A stretch of DNA of 64,000 bases from Ecdyonurus torrentis (Eukaryota; Arthropoda; Insecta; Ephemeroptera; Heptageniidae). The position numbers were made by a program, and so were the translations under genes. Numbering within the stretch: position 1 is the stretch's first letter; each line of letters begins with the position of its first letter. Location of the stretch: contig OX439137.1 in assembly GCA_949318235.1 (NCBI GenBank), forward strand, positions 23,671,653-23,735,652, read 5' to 3'. This document shows, piece after piece, positions 24,421 through 33,715 of the stretch. The notes beneath the pieces were generated by a model that saw only the letters and a program-made list of their open reading frames with translations, did not search any database and was not told where the DNA came from.

Positions 24421-25026
24421 CGGTGAACTTTGATTTTGGGGGGTTTTCACCCCCAAACCACCCCTAGGGGGTGGTCAAATTTAATGTGGCGTCCCATATT
24501 TATGAACTAATGTTTCTAACCCCCCACGGATGACCTTTATTGGTCACCTAAACCGGCACCAGATTGGGTTATCACGATGTCTACTATGCACCCTAGTAAT
24601 CGATTATAGTTATGTTCACCACCCCTAGAAAGGGTGAAAGGGGTTGATCTGGGGTTTGAAACTTGGTCAACTTAAAGTTAATTTAATTGTCTTAACATAT
24701 ACCAAGTTTAAAGTCCCTGCGTTAATTTTAACCCTCTCTAACAAAATGGTCCTTTTAGCTATAACTCCTATGTTATTTGCATGTAGAGCGACTTTCTGCC
24801 ACTGGTTTGTTGCTCAAGGTCACGAAGGGGGCGTGGCTCGCCGATGTCGAAGAGGACCATTGTAAGATTATTCAAATTTCTAAAATGAGGTCCCAATACA
24901 GAGATAATTGGGTGTTCAAAGTCACCCCAGTTGTACTTTAAACTTGAGAAAAATATCAATGGGTACTGTAAATTTTGAAGAAAGCTTAAACTAACACTAA
25001 AAACTGTAGGCAATCTAACTTAATTA

Positions 25027-25191
25027 TTGACTAATCAAGGAACAACTGCTTTGAAGCCAACTTTAAGTGATTTCTGTCACATCCGCTTCTGTTTCTACGT
25101 AAATCGCATGCGCAGAACATCAAAATGGAAGCGGATATGAGCATAATTACTTATAGTCGGCTTCAAAGTAGTTTTTCCTTTATTAGTCAAT
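25027..25191. mobile_element. 165-bp foldback MITE next to GDAP1 exon 4
   Basis: The left end ATTGACTAATCAAGGAACAA and CTGCTTTGAAGCC are matched in inverted form by GGCTTCAAAGTAG and CTTTATTAGTCAAT. The centre holds ATGCGCAGAACATC and two CATCCGCTTC/GAAGCGGATATG arms. It ends 29 bp from the exon 4 splice donor. Confidence 0.8.
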
Positions 25192-25220
25192 AGTACTGAG
25201 AATAATTAGTGATACTTTAC

Positions 25221-25421
25221 CTTCGGTATGTGAGGCTAATTCTGCCTCAACTTCGCTCAAAACCTCCTCAACTTGAGAGAGAACTCTGAGATATTGATCT
25301 TTATCTTCCACTAACAATCTCTTCTGTTCTTGTAATCTTACTTTCTGCATCAGAGATTCACTGTGTTCAGGGCTTTTCTCAGCAAGGGCTGTAAGTGCTG
25401 TAGGACTGTTTACATCCATTC
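25221..25421 (-). CDS. GDAP1: GDAP1-like, exon 4
   Basis: 201 nt, residues 159-225, phases 1 and 1 (acceptor CAATTGTAG|GAATGG, donor GAAG|GTAAAG). It encodes a charged helical stretch with EQKRLLVEDKDQYLRVLSQV and EEVLSEVEAELASH, corresponding to the long helical (alpha) loop that distinguishes GDAP1 proteins from ordinary GSTs. Confidence 0.88.
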
Positions 25422-26331
25422 CTACAATTGCAATAATCTTTCAATATTACTGGATAATTTAATTCAAAAGAAGAAAAAGAAATAGCAGTTAGGATCAATG
25501 TTATAGTAAAGGATAAAAATACCAGCAACGGCCTTACCATAGTAGGATCTATTGCATTTATAAACATTTAAATTTTTTACATTTATATACCAACCTCGAT
25601 GTTTTTTTTTCCTAAAATATAGGCTATTGCAGTAAAAATAATAGGCTAAGAATAATAATAATAAAATAAAAAAAAATAAAGAAAATAAATAAAGTTGGGA
25701 ATGGGAGATAACGAATTTTCAACTAACAGTGACACCCTTTCTATCTAACACTATCTAACAGTTAATTAGATATTCATTATTGAAGCATTTCATTTATTAA
25801 TATTTAATCATAATCGTTCTCTCAGATTTTAGTGTCAAATATTCTTTCCTACTAGTTAACACAATTTTTTTGTTGAAAATTAATTGAAAGAGGCAAGGAT
25901 AAAATATTCAAAAAAAATGGATAAAAAATATAGCCTATTTTTTTCCTTTGTAAAAGGAAGAAAAGAAAAGTTTTTAAAACCCTATTTATGGTTGAAAAAA
26001 CAAAACTGAATAAATGTAAAAAATAGGAGAGTTTTGATACATTCTTGGCAACCAAACTTTAAATTCCACAGTAATTGGAAAAGGTAAAGGATGGGGGGTG
26101 GAAATGCACTTTTAGGGCTTGTGAAAGTTTGAAGCCTCTCGTATTATGGTTAATCACAAATATTACAGATATGCTTTTTTATATACAGATACCATTCCCA
26201 TTCTGCTAATTACAATGAAGTTAGGAGAATACTTTTGCAATTAATAACTACATATACAGCAAAGAGTAAGATTAAAATTCTAATATGCAAACACCATACT
26301 TAGACTTAAATACTTCACTTACTAAACTTAC
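25422..26331 (-). other. GDAP1 intron 3
   Basis: 910 bp, donor AAAC|GTAAGT, acceptor TTGTAG. It contains a fragment of the GGTTTCTCC foldback family near 25505-25552 (ATACCAGCAACGGCCTTACC) and A+T-rich sequence. Confidence 0.8.
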
Positions 26332-26514
26332 GTTTGATCATAACTCCTATTGGAAAATTAAATGGAAAACGACGATCTTGACATAATTCTGGATGGTAAA
26401 ATGATCCCATGGTGATTACTCCTGCTGGTAATTGGTCCAAAACTGTACGGAAATGATCAACTTTTTGTCTGATACCTGGACCTAAATCTTTAGGTACCAG
26501 TCGAGGTTTGTTAC
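26332..26514 (-). CDS. GDAP1: GDAP1-like, exon 3
   Basis: 183 nt, residues 98-158 (acceptor TATTTCAG|GTAACAAACC, donor AAAC|GTAAGT, phase 1 at both ends). It encodes PRLVPKDLGPGIRQKVDHFR followed by a segment with LPAGVITMGSFYHPEL, the family-specific linker between the GST N- and C-terminal folds. Confidence 0.9.
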
Positions 26515-26675
26515 CTGAAATACATAAATAAATATGTTTCACTTGTGTAGAAAGGTTTCATAAATAAATATTAGATAGGATAGGAAAATTGAGGTAGCTG
26601 ACAAGTGAGAGAATAAGTTCTTACCCAGACCAAAACCAAACAAATTTAGCTTTATATATAACAGAATATTTATAA

Positions 26676-26937
26676 GATAAATTTGAAAGAAAAGGTTAGG
26701 AGAAACCAGCAAAGGCTTTACCATAGTAAAGAGAGTCCCATAGTTTGGTGAAAATGTTGCTAGCACAGATATAAGAAACTAACACTTTTTTATATACTGT
26801 ATATGCATATATCTGTGCTAGCAAGATTTTCACCAAACTATGGGACCCTCTTCACTATGGCAAGGCCCTTGCTGGTTTCTCCTATCCTTGTCTTTCAAAT
26901 TTATCATACCTAACCACAATGGTTTATTTTCCTTAAA
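26676..26937. mobile_element. Foldback element, GGTTTCTCC family (compact copy)
   Basis: The arms are near-perfect. The left reads GATAAATTTGAAAG, TTAGGAGAAACCAGCAAAGG, AGTCCCATAGTTTGGTGAAA and TTGCTAGCACAGATATAAG. The right reads the complement, ending CTTTCAAATTTATC at 26905 and extending to TGGTTTATTTTCCTTAA. The loop is about 30 bp, so the transcript would form a hairpin of about 100 bp in the intron. Confidence 0.8.
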
Positions 26938-27936
26938 GTATTTTTAAGGCTCATTTTTTCAATAGAAAAACATAAAGATAGGTTAAAGGATGGGAAAAAA
27001 AATGGGAGATTGAATATCCACTTTCACGCTGATCTCTCGTAGTTTTTTTTTTCTTTCAAATCTACAGTATCTGTGTGTTATGCAGTAAAATCTTCTTGTC
27101 AATCAACAGTGGCATTCTTTCCATTTTTTTTCCGCAATTATCAAAATGTATCATAAGTTATCATTACAAACCGTGATAGTTTATTTTCCTTCATATGTCT
27201 TAAAAATTATAGAACATTTACATTTTACAAAATCAGATTAAAAAAAAAAGTTTTGTATGTTTCTGTATTATTTTTGGAAGTGACAGAGATAGGCATTAAA
27301 AATAGTCACTGAGCTTTAACATACCAAAAGGAGGGGGGGGGGGGTAACTGAAAATTGGGGTATCAAAGATAGTGAATTTGACAGGGACATCATATTTTTT
27401 GTTCTCATAGTCAATTGTTGAAAGCTTACTCTCTCCCAGTTCATTAATATTTAATCATAAAATCATTCTGTGATTTTGGGTTGATGGCTGCTATGAATCT
27501 CTCTAGCCTAGTTCATAAAACCAGGAATTTTGTGACACTGCCACCATAAACAAAAATCATAACATCCATCATCAATTTATAAGCTACAGTACCTAAGAGA
27601 ACTGCAATGAAATATAGATGTTGCATTAAATATCTCCTTTCAGTAAGTTTAAATTGTTACTTGATACTAATGCTTATTATGCAAGTAATGCTACACTATA
27701 CAAAAGCCAGTGAAGAATTTTTTTCCACTGAATGAAGCTGAGAACACATAAGGAATTTAATACATCTTATTATCATAATTTCTATTGGTATATAAGTATT
27801 ATATTTCTGTAATTAAATCATGCTTACTTTGAAAATTAAGAAAGTGAGGATAGGTTTACAAGTATGGTGGAAATTCATTCATAGTTCTCAATTTTATGAA
27901 TTTTGATATCACAAATTTCTTCATTATATGTTCAGT

Positions 27937-28193
27937 TGTACACTCCTCTCAAATAAATCTGACCTGACACGTAAAGTTTTTCCATATCGTCTCTATTGTG
28001 TCAAAATATATCAAGTGAAATTATCACGAGCTTGTCAAACGTTCCATCTACACGAGTTTACATTGTCAGATGGAAGGTTTGGCACGCTTGTGACAATTTC
28101 ATTTGAAACATTTTGATGCCATAGAGACGATATACTGTATTTAACATTTGGAAACATGAACGCTGCAGTTAGATTTATCTGGGAGGAGCGTAC
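27937..28193. mobile_element. 257-bp foldback MITE
   Basis: The left end GTACACTCCTCTCAAATAAA and the right end TTTATCTGGGAGGAGCGTAC form an inverted pair. Inner words ATATCGTCTCTATTGTGTCA and ACGAGCTTGTCAAACGTTCC are also mirrored (GCCATAGAGACGATAT, GGTTTGGCACGCTTGT). Confidence 0.8.
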
Positions 28194-28323
28194 CGAAATG
28201 AAATGAATAACTTTCAATTTTAGTAATGCATTTCAGTGTATAATTGTGAAATTTTATGATTTCGTTGCGGTACAAGGGTCAGCAATATAAGCTACTCAAT
28301 ATTAAACATCATTATTTCTTTAA

Positions 28324-28676
28324 AGGCATAGACAACATAAAAACATTAGCATTTATGTCAAAAAAAAACTTGATGGGACTTACTTAAATACAACAGTAAT
28401 TGGTCTCAAAACCCAACTGTAATGCCGTAGCAGTGATCAGAAAATGTCAATTTATGCAACCCACAGAATATTTTTTTTATACTAGTTTTTGCCATTTCTG
28501 ACGTCATAAATATATCTAGACATAGATGTATTCACGCAAATTTCATACTTTACAGTTTTTTCACGATCTCTTGTGGGGCCACATTTACATTCTGGTAAAA
28601 TTTATCAACAGTTTTGTAGATCCCATTTTGTGTTTAATTATTAAAAAGAACATGTTGTTTCATGTTTTCTATACCT
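28324..28676. mobile_element. TTAA-flanked ~353-bp repeat (family with TGACGTCA core), copy 1
   Basis: Flanked by TTAA at 28320 and 28677. The ends are AGGCATAGACAACATAAAAA and TTTCATGTTTTCTATACCT, an imperfect inverted pair. The interior holds GTAGCAGTGATCAGAAAATG, TTTCTGACGTCATAAAT, GGGGCCACATTTACATTCTG and GATCCCATTTTGTGTTTAAT. Other copies: 43111-43452, 50297-50612 (reverse) and 62734-63073. No coding capacity. Confidence 0.85.
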
Positions 28677-28784
28677 TTAAGTATCCACTTCATATAGCAA
28701 TGCCGTAAAATTAGGAAAACGTAACCAACAAGGAGAGTTTTACAAAACATTGCTAGTAAGACCAACGATGTTACTCATTCTTAC

Positions 28785-28977
28785 CATTACTAAAATTATC
28801 CTCAAGATAATCAATGATTCTTGAAGAATCGGGAATGACTCTGACACCATCTTTTAACACAGGTACTTCTCCTTTAGGGTTGATACTTAAAAACCAAGGT
28901 TCGTACTGTTCTCCTTTAGTGATTTGGACTTCTCGATTTGTAAAGGGTACTTTCTTTTCATGTAGTGCCATAATTAC
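28785..28977 (-). CDS. GDAP1: GDAP1-like, exon 2 (GST N-terminal domain)
   Basis: 193 nt, residues 34-98 (acceptor TTTCACAG|GTAATTATG, donor AATG|GTAAGA). It encodes VIMALHEKKVPF, EPWFLSINPKGEVPVLKDG and DSSRIIDYLEDNF, which are the beta-alpha-beta thioredoxin-like GST_N fold with the cis-proline (EVPVL) motif and the glutathione-binding Ser/Thr position as in GDAP1. Confidence 0.95.
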
Positions 28978-29953
28978 CTGTGAAAAACTACATAATTAAC
29001 AACAAGTTTGAAAATTTGACACATGATAAAAAATATAATATTTGTTTCTTAATAGTAATGTGATTTTAAACATTAATGTCAGTCAGGCTCGGACTGTCGA
29101 TACGAAATAGTCCCCGATAGCGGATATGCCGCCCCCTGTTGGGAAGTCCCTTGGTCCCCCAATAAGGATGTGATGAGGGTGTCTTTTTAGGCCCCTAGAG
29201 GGTGTTGCATTTATTTCGCGGACAAGGCCTCTTGAGGGACAGTCCGACCCTGATGTCAGTTATCATCTTTACAAAACGTTTGGTTTAAATCACACCCTTC
29301 TACTTCCACAACGCATTGAATATGTAAATTCATATATGTAATAATTTTAAATAGCATGTAAAAATAAAATGCCAAATTAAAATAAAAAATATTTCAAAAG
29401 ATAGATAAAAGTATCTAAAAAAAAGTTGTGACTTCAATATAATGGACATATGTATCAAAACGAGATCATATTTTGGAATTGCATTTTAACTAACTGCATA
29501 TTTTATTTCAACATTAATATGTATGTTATATCTGTGCTCATCATATCCTTGAATGTTTATATTAACATCTATAAATAAAACTATGAGACACTTTAAGAAA
29601 CTAAGCGGATTTAGTATTTTTTTTAAGGTCATTTCTAAAAATTTGCGTCACAAAAATTTCCAGCCTTGAGAAATTAGTGTGAATTTGTTAATATCATTAT
29701 TTTAATATTTATACATGTATTTTAAGAGAAAATCATTTTCTAATATAGAATAATATTTGGCAGCAAGGAAAATTACAAATAGATTAAGAATTTAATGAAA
29801 CAATAACAAAATATTTGACAATTAAAAAATAAATACTCACAAGACTGAAAGCTTGCAAAAAAAGTATCAAATTTTGATATGCAAATAAATTGCGAAAAAC
29901 ATGTTGAATTTGCAATTTTCAAAAGTAATATTATAAAATAGATATTACATTAC
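28978..29953 (-). other. GDAP1 intron 1
   Basis: 976 bp, phase 0, donor AAAAG|GTAATG, acceptor TTTTTCACAG. It contains one complete hAT-like insertion (29084-29252); the rest is plain A+T-rich sequence. Confidence 0.85.
29084..29252. mobile_element. hAT-like MITE with perfect 8-bp target duplication
   Basis: 169 bp. The ends are CAGGCTCGGACTGTC and GGGACAGTCCGACCCTG; flanking ATGTCAGT is present exactly on both sides (29076-29083 and 29253-29260). Eight-bp duplications and CAGG...CCTG-type ends are the hallmarks of the hAT superfamily. The ends are similar to those of the element at 52267-53195. Confidence 0.9.
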
Positions 29954-30052
29954 CTTTTGGCTGTAGTAAGAATAATTGTAGCAGTATAAAAGTAGTCCAT
30001 TTCCTTTATTATTATCGTGATCTCCTTGTTGATCCATACCGGGGGCCGCCAT
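29954..30052 (-). CDS. GDAP1: GDAP1-like, exon 1 (start)
   Basis: 99 nt, 33 codons from ATG (30052-30050, context aaaaATGGCGG) to AAAAG|GTAATG. It encodes a short polar leader followed by LLLYCYNYSYYSQK, the first beta strand and the SxxSQK-like site of the GST_N domain, continued by V-I-M-A-L in exon 2. Total gene: 99+193+183+201+305 nt = 981 nt, 326 aa, close to the roughly 360 aa of vertebrate GDAP1. GDAP1 versus GDAP1L1 cannot be separated by eye. Confidence 0.9.
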
Positions 30053-30135
30053 TTTTTAATAAACACTGATCAGCTGATTAAATTTGTGACGTCACAAATG
30101 TCAGCTGTTATTAATTTTGTAAATTTATCTAAATC
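30053..30135. promoter_or_regulatory. GDAP1 proximal upstream region with a CRE palindrome
   Basis: Between the GDAP1 ATG and the tail of the LINE lie only about 85 bp. They contain the 16-bp perfect palindrome TTTGTGACGTCACAAA (30083-30098), whose core TGACGTCA is the canonical CREB/ATF site, and two CAGCTG E-box words (30071, 30112). This is what remains of the original promoter on the GDAP1 side. Confidence 0.6.
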
Positions 30136-30139
30136 TGAT

Positions 30140-30165
30140 AAAAAATTCAAAATTCAAAATTCAAA
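30140..30165 (-). repeat. LINE 3'-terminal tandem repeat
   Basis: On the plus strand ATTCAAA occurs four times (AAAAATTCAAAATTCAAAAT and continuing). It marks the 3' terminus of the minus-strand LINE. Confidence 0.7.
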
Positions 30166-30227
30166 AATTCTTTATTTCCACTCTCCTACAATCAAACATA
30201 ATAAATTACATTTGTATAAGGTTTTAC

Positions 30228-30711
30228 ATGGAATTGTCAACTTACTTACTATGTTACATACTAATTGACCTATAAAGGGGCAAGTCATCTCGAGGCCGGC
30301 TCCAAGCAATATCGTCCACACCCGCCTCCGTATTCGATTACTACGCATACGTAGGTTGTCGAAATGGAGGCGGGTGTGACCGAAGCAGCCTAAAGCTAGC
30401 CCCGAGACGCCTGCTCCCCCATAAGTCAATATAAAAGAAAACAAAAAGATAGAAAATAATAATACATGATATGGAATTGTCAACTTACTTACTATGTTGT
30501 ATACTGACCAATAAAGGGTCAATTCATCTCTAGGCCGACTCCAAGTGATATCGTCCACACCCGCCTCCGCATTCAACTACTACGCTTACGTAGGTTGTCG
30601 AAACGGAGGCGGGTGTGACCGAAGCAACCCAAAGCCAGTCCCGAGATGCCTGCTCCCCCATTAGTCAATGTAAAAGTAAACAAAAGAGAAATTAATAATA
30701 ATAATACATGG
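30228..30711 (-). repeat. Duplicated 243-bp unit in the LINE 3'UTR
   Basis: Unit 1 is 30228-30470 and unit 2 is 30471-30711; both start ATGGAATTGTCAACTTACTT. Each unit contains a GC-rich hairpin: CACACCCGCCTCC pairing with GGAGGCGGGTGTG (30317-30329 with 30366-30378 in unit 1), with an inner CTACG/CGTAG pair. GC content contrasts sharply with the surroundings. A structured 3' end is a plausible recognition site for the element's own reverse transcriptase; that is inference. Confidence 0.85.
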
Positions 30712-30780
30712 TACATATTATATATATACACAATACATAAACATCCGTATAATAGAAATACAACATGAAATGTATATAAA

Positions 30781-32397
30781 TTAATTTGTGTCATTATCAT
30801 AGAACTCATCAAGGCTGTAAAAACATTTATTCATGAGGTAGTTTTTCAGTTTATGATTGAATAATTTAATACAGCTAATAGATTTGAGTTCAGAGGGTAA
30901 GTTGTTATATATTCTAACACATGACATGAATGGGCCGTTACGATACATTTCCAGTCTACAATATTTAGGAGTTATGTTTAGTTCACGTCTTCGTGTAGCA
31001 TGATTGTGGTTAGTTTCATGGTCACGGAAGCGTGGTTCATGCTTTTTAACAAATATTGCACATTCATGTATATAAACACAGGGGAAGGGTAATATCCCTA
31101 ACATTTGAAACAGAGCTTTACAAGATTCTGTTCTCTTTTTGAATAACATTGTACGTATAGCTTTTTTCTGTAATATAAATACCCTATTACTATCGATGGA
31201 GTTCCCCCAACATATAATACCGTATTTAAGAATGGAATGAAAGTTTGCATAATATAATGTAAGTAGACAATTAATTTCAGTCTCATGTCTTAGTTCTCCT
31301 AGAGCAAAAATAACAGATGATATTTTTTTACATACTTGTGAGACGTGATGATTGAATCGTAAGTCATCATCAATTAAAACTCCTAGGAATTTAGCAAGAT
31401 TTCCTATTTTAATAGATGTATCTCCTATGTCAATTGAATCAATTTTTTCATTTTTGTTTCTGATATTTTGAAATTGTAGTATTTCAGTTTTATTTACATT
31501 TAAGATAAGCTCGTTGTTATCTAGCCATGTCTGAGCTTTAGCAAAGGTAGTTTTTATATTTTGTTTTAGGGTAATGTTATCACAAGCGGTGATTTTAAAG
31601 TTGGAATCATCAGCATACACTATAGGCAAGCAACATTTGGACAGTACAGATAGTGGCATGTCATTAATATATATAAGGAAAAGTATCGGGCCAAGCTTAG
31701 TGCCTTGCCCAATGCCATACTTAAGTTCCTCTACTTGAGAGTAGAAGTCTTTCTTACAATTATTTTTTGTTTTTGATAAATGAATTTTTTGTTTACGTCC
31801 AACTAAAAAGGTACGTATCCAGTCTAATGATTTACCACGTATACCGTACTTATACAATTTTTTTAATAAGATTTCTGGATCTACCATGTCGAATGCTTTG
31901 GACAGATCCAGGAACATACCTATTGTTTTTGCCTTTTTGTCAATGCTTTCTAGCAAAGCATCTACTAATTCAAAGATAGCGGTTTCAGTGCAATATTTTT
32001 TTCTGAAACCATGTTGAAATTGTGAAAATATTTTATGTCTTTCCAGAAATGATAATAATCTACTGAGATATGCCTGTTCAAAAATTTTTGAAAAAACAGA
32101 TAATAAACTTACAGGTCTGTAATTATTTAGATCCTTACGGTCTCCTTTTTTAAATAATGGTTTTATGATTGCAAGTTTGAGCATTTCTGGAAAGATACCA
32201 CTTTCAAAGGATTTATTGATAAGAAATGTTAAAACTTCAGTGACTTCGTTACAACAAAATTTAAGTAGACAATCAGAAATTTCATCAAAGCCACTGGATT
32301 TTTTATTTTTTAGTTGTTTTAAGAATGAAAGTACCTCAGAGTTTGTAACTGCAAATAAAAATAGAGTTTTTTCAATATATTTTACATTTTCATACAT
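30781..32397 (-). CDS. LINE ORF2, reverse-transcriptase part
   Basis: 538 codons. Reverse-transcriptase motifs in order: NKKSSGFDEIS (31-41), LFKKGDRKDLNNYRPVSLLS (81-100), QHGFRKKYCTETA (128-140), FLDLSKAFDMVDP (162-174), GIGQGTKLGPILFLIYIND (228-246) and the catalytic YADD box (261-264). The C-terminal part contains LPSELKSI, usual in CR1/Jockey-like ORF2 ends. It overlaps the endonuclease reading frame by 16 bp in another frame, so a single-base frameshift has probably split a formerly continuous ORF2. Retroelement protein, not a host gene. Confidence 0.92.
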   Translation of the reverse strand: MYENVKYIEKTLFLFAVTNSEVLSFLKQLKNKKSSGFDEISDCLLKFCCNEVTEVLTFLINKSFESGIFPEMLKLAIIKPLFKKGDRKDLNNYRPVSLLSVFSKIFEQAYLSRLLSFLERHKIFSQFQHGFRKKYCTETAIFELVDALLESIDKKAKTIGMFLDLSKAFDMVDPEILLKKLYKYGIRGKSLDWIRTFLVGRKQKIHLSKTKNNCKKDFYSQVEELKYGIGQGTKLGPILFLIYINDMPLSVLSKCCLPIVYADDSNFKITACDNITLKQNIKTTFAKAQTWLDNNELILNVNKTEILQFQNIRNKNEKIDSIDIGDTSIKIGNLAKFLGVLIDDDLRFNHHVSQVCKKISSVIFALGELRHETEINCLLTLYYANFHSILKYGIICWGNSIDSNRVFILQKKAIRTMLFKKRTESCKALFQMLGILPFPCVYIHECAIFVKKHEPRFRDHETNHNHATRRRELNITPKYCRLEMYRNGPFMSCVRIYNNLPSELKSISCIKLFNHKLKNYLMNKCFYSLDEFYDNDTN

Positions 32398-33671
32398 ATT
32401 TTGTTGATCTTTTCTTTAGGCAAATTTAATTTAAGATTCTCCGTACATTCAACATAATGTTTGCTAAAACAGTTAACAATATCATTTTCTTGTGTATATG
32501 TTTCATTGTTAAAGATGACCTCTTCAACGTTAGTTTTGACTTTAGTTTTACCATGACGTTTCCTGATCAGATTCCACATAGTTTCTGATTTATTACTTGA
32601 ATTAGTTACTGTATAGTAGTTTTGAAGTTTACTAGCCACCCTTATAAGTTTGAAATATATAAATTTATATTTTTTAGCATATTCAGGTGTCCATATATCA
32701 GGGTAAAGAGACGATAATTTTTTCAAAATTCTGACTTTTTTTTGCGAGATCAAAAGGCCTTTAGTCATAAAATTATTTTTATTCTTTCTAAATTTTTTTT
32801 TGTTTTTTGTTACATGAGTAAGAGGAAAAGCCTTGTCAAAGTGATCTAATACTATATCATGGAATTTTTTAAAAACTGTATTCATATCATCTTTACAATC
32901 ATAAATATGGCCCCATTTTTCGTTGGCAAGTAGTTCTTTAAAATATGTCTTATTTTTATCACTAAAATTTCTACGCTTATCAAAAACTTTATTGTTATTG
33001 TTAATGGACTCATATGTAATTGTGACTATCTGAGCTTCATGATCTGAAAAAGGACATTCAATCACTTCACTTTTGGTTAGCTCAGATGTTAATAGTTTAC
33101 TTACAAAGATATTGTCTATAAGTGTAGATGTAGTATTACAAATACGAGTTGGTTCTTGAATTGTTTGTTCTAGGTTACAAATGTTAATAATATCACAAAA
33201 ATGATCACTATAGGTGGTACTTACTAACATATTTATGTTGAAGTCTCCACATATTATGGGGGTTTTATTTTCTTTATAAATTTTTTTAGTTATGAATTCA
33301 AATGTTTTAAAAAATAGGTCTATATCTCCTAGTGGAGGTCTATAGATACATACCAGTACAATATTTTCATCTAATATATTGAATTCAATGGCAGACATTT
33401 CTATGTTATTTTCTACAGATAGTTCTATGATATCCTTGCGATCAATATAATCTATACTATCTACAAGTATCATAGAACCACCACAATTTCTCAGTGAATT
33501 TTTCCTGCAGTACACGCTAGCAAGTGTAAAATTATTAATAGTAAATTTTGAAAGATCACAATCAAGTATAAAGTGTTCTGTGATGCAAGCAATTTTTAAG
33601 TTAGGCAATGAGGAAAGGTAATTTTCAAGTTGTAAGGTACAGTTGTTAAGACTTTGTATATTAAGGTGCAT
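32382..33671 (-). CDS. LINE ORF2, APE endonuclease part
   Basis: 429 codons. It carries apurinic/apyrimidinic-type endonuclease motifs: LNIQSL (3-8), the metal-binding glutamate in CITEHF (about 32), YRPP, GDFNIN and the C-terminal SDHEAQ. This domain nicks target DNA for target-primed reverse transcription. The frame stays open upstream of the first ATG across the ORF1 stop, so ORF1 and ORF2 overlap and translation of ORF2 may depend on reinitiation. The reading frame ends at the frameshift near 32382-32397. Confidence 0.9.
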   Translation of the reverse strand: MHLNIQSLNNCTLQLENYLSSLPNLKIACITEHFILDCDLSKFTINNFTLASVYCRKNSLRNCGGSMILVDSIDYIDRKDIIELSVENNIEMSAIEFNILDENIVLVCIYRPPLGDIDLFFKTFEFITKKIYKENKTPIICGDFNINMLVSTTYSDHFCDIINICNLEQTIQEPTRICNTTSTLIDNIFVSKLLTSELTKSEVIECPFSDHEAQIVTITYESINNNNKVFDKRRNFSDKNKTYFKELLANEKWGHIYDCKDDMNTVFKKFHDIVLDHFDKAFPLTHVTKNKKKFRKNKNNFMTKGLLISQKKVRILKKLSSLYPDIWTPEYAKKYKFIYFKLIRVASKLQNYYTVTNSSNKSETMWNLIRKRHGKTKVKTNVEEVIFNNETYTQENDIVNCFSKHYVECTENLKLNLPKEKINKICMKM

Positions 33672-33715
33672 TATGCCTAGTGATTCTCTATCCTTGCTAT
33701 TGTGTACTGATTGAT

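Larger units (their letters stand above)
21134..24933. mobile_element. 3.8-kb foldback element built of inverted ~129-bp repeat arrays
   Basis: The outer ends are TA|CAGTCAACTGGGGTGACTTT and AAGTCACCCCAGTTG|TA, the same ends as the 179-bp MITE at 6786. Inside are about 500-bp unique inverted arms (21170-21660 and 24430-24900, with GAGTTATAGCTAAAAGGACC and its complement). Inside those is a tandem array of a ~129-131-bp unit that runs in one orientation to about 23310 and in the opposite orientation from about 23335. The left array holds about a dozen units, the right about eight. The unit contains GAGGACCCAGGGGTCGGTTG and ACTGGGGTAACTTGACCTTG. No transposase is present; mobilisation by a TA-targeting (Tc1/mariner-like) transposase is inference from the flanks. 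Confidence 0.85.
20632..25220 (-). other. GDAP1 intron 4, carrying a 3.8-kb foldback element
   Basis: A 4.6-kb intron with donor GAAG|GTAAAG at 25220 and acceptor CACAG before 20631. Almost all of it is the foldback element 21134-24933 plus the small MITE 25027-25191, which ends 29 bp downstream of the exon 4 donor. Confidence 0.85.
26515..28784 (-). other. GDAP1 intron 2
   Basis: 2.27 kb with good GT/AG ends. It carries three elements: a foldback of the GGTTTCTCC family (26676-26937), a foldback at 27937-28193, and a TTAA-flanked element (28324-28676). A G run is at 27333-27344. Confidence 0.8.

Noticed and set aside
21835..24467. Several open frames of 60-324 codons with a repeated 43-residue pattern
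   Set aside because: They are readings through the ~129-bp tandem repeat in a foldback element. They were not annotated as genes; only the multiple-of-three period is noted.
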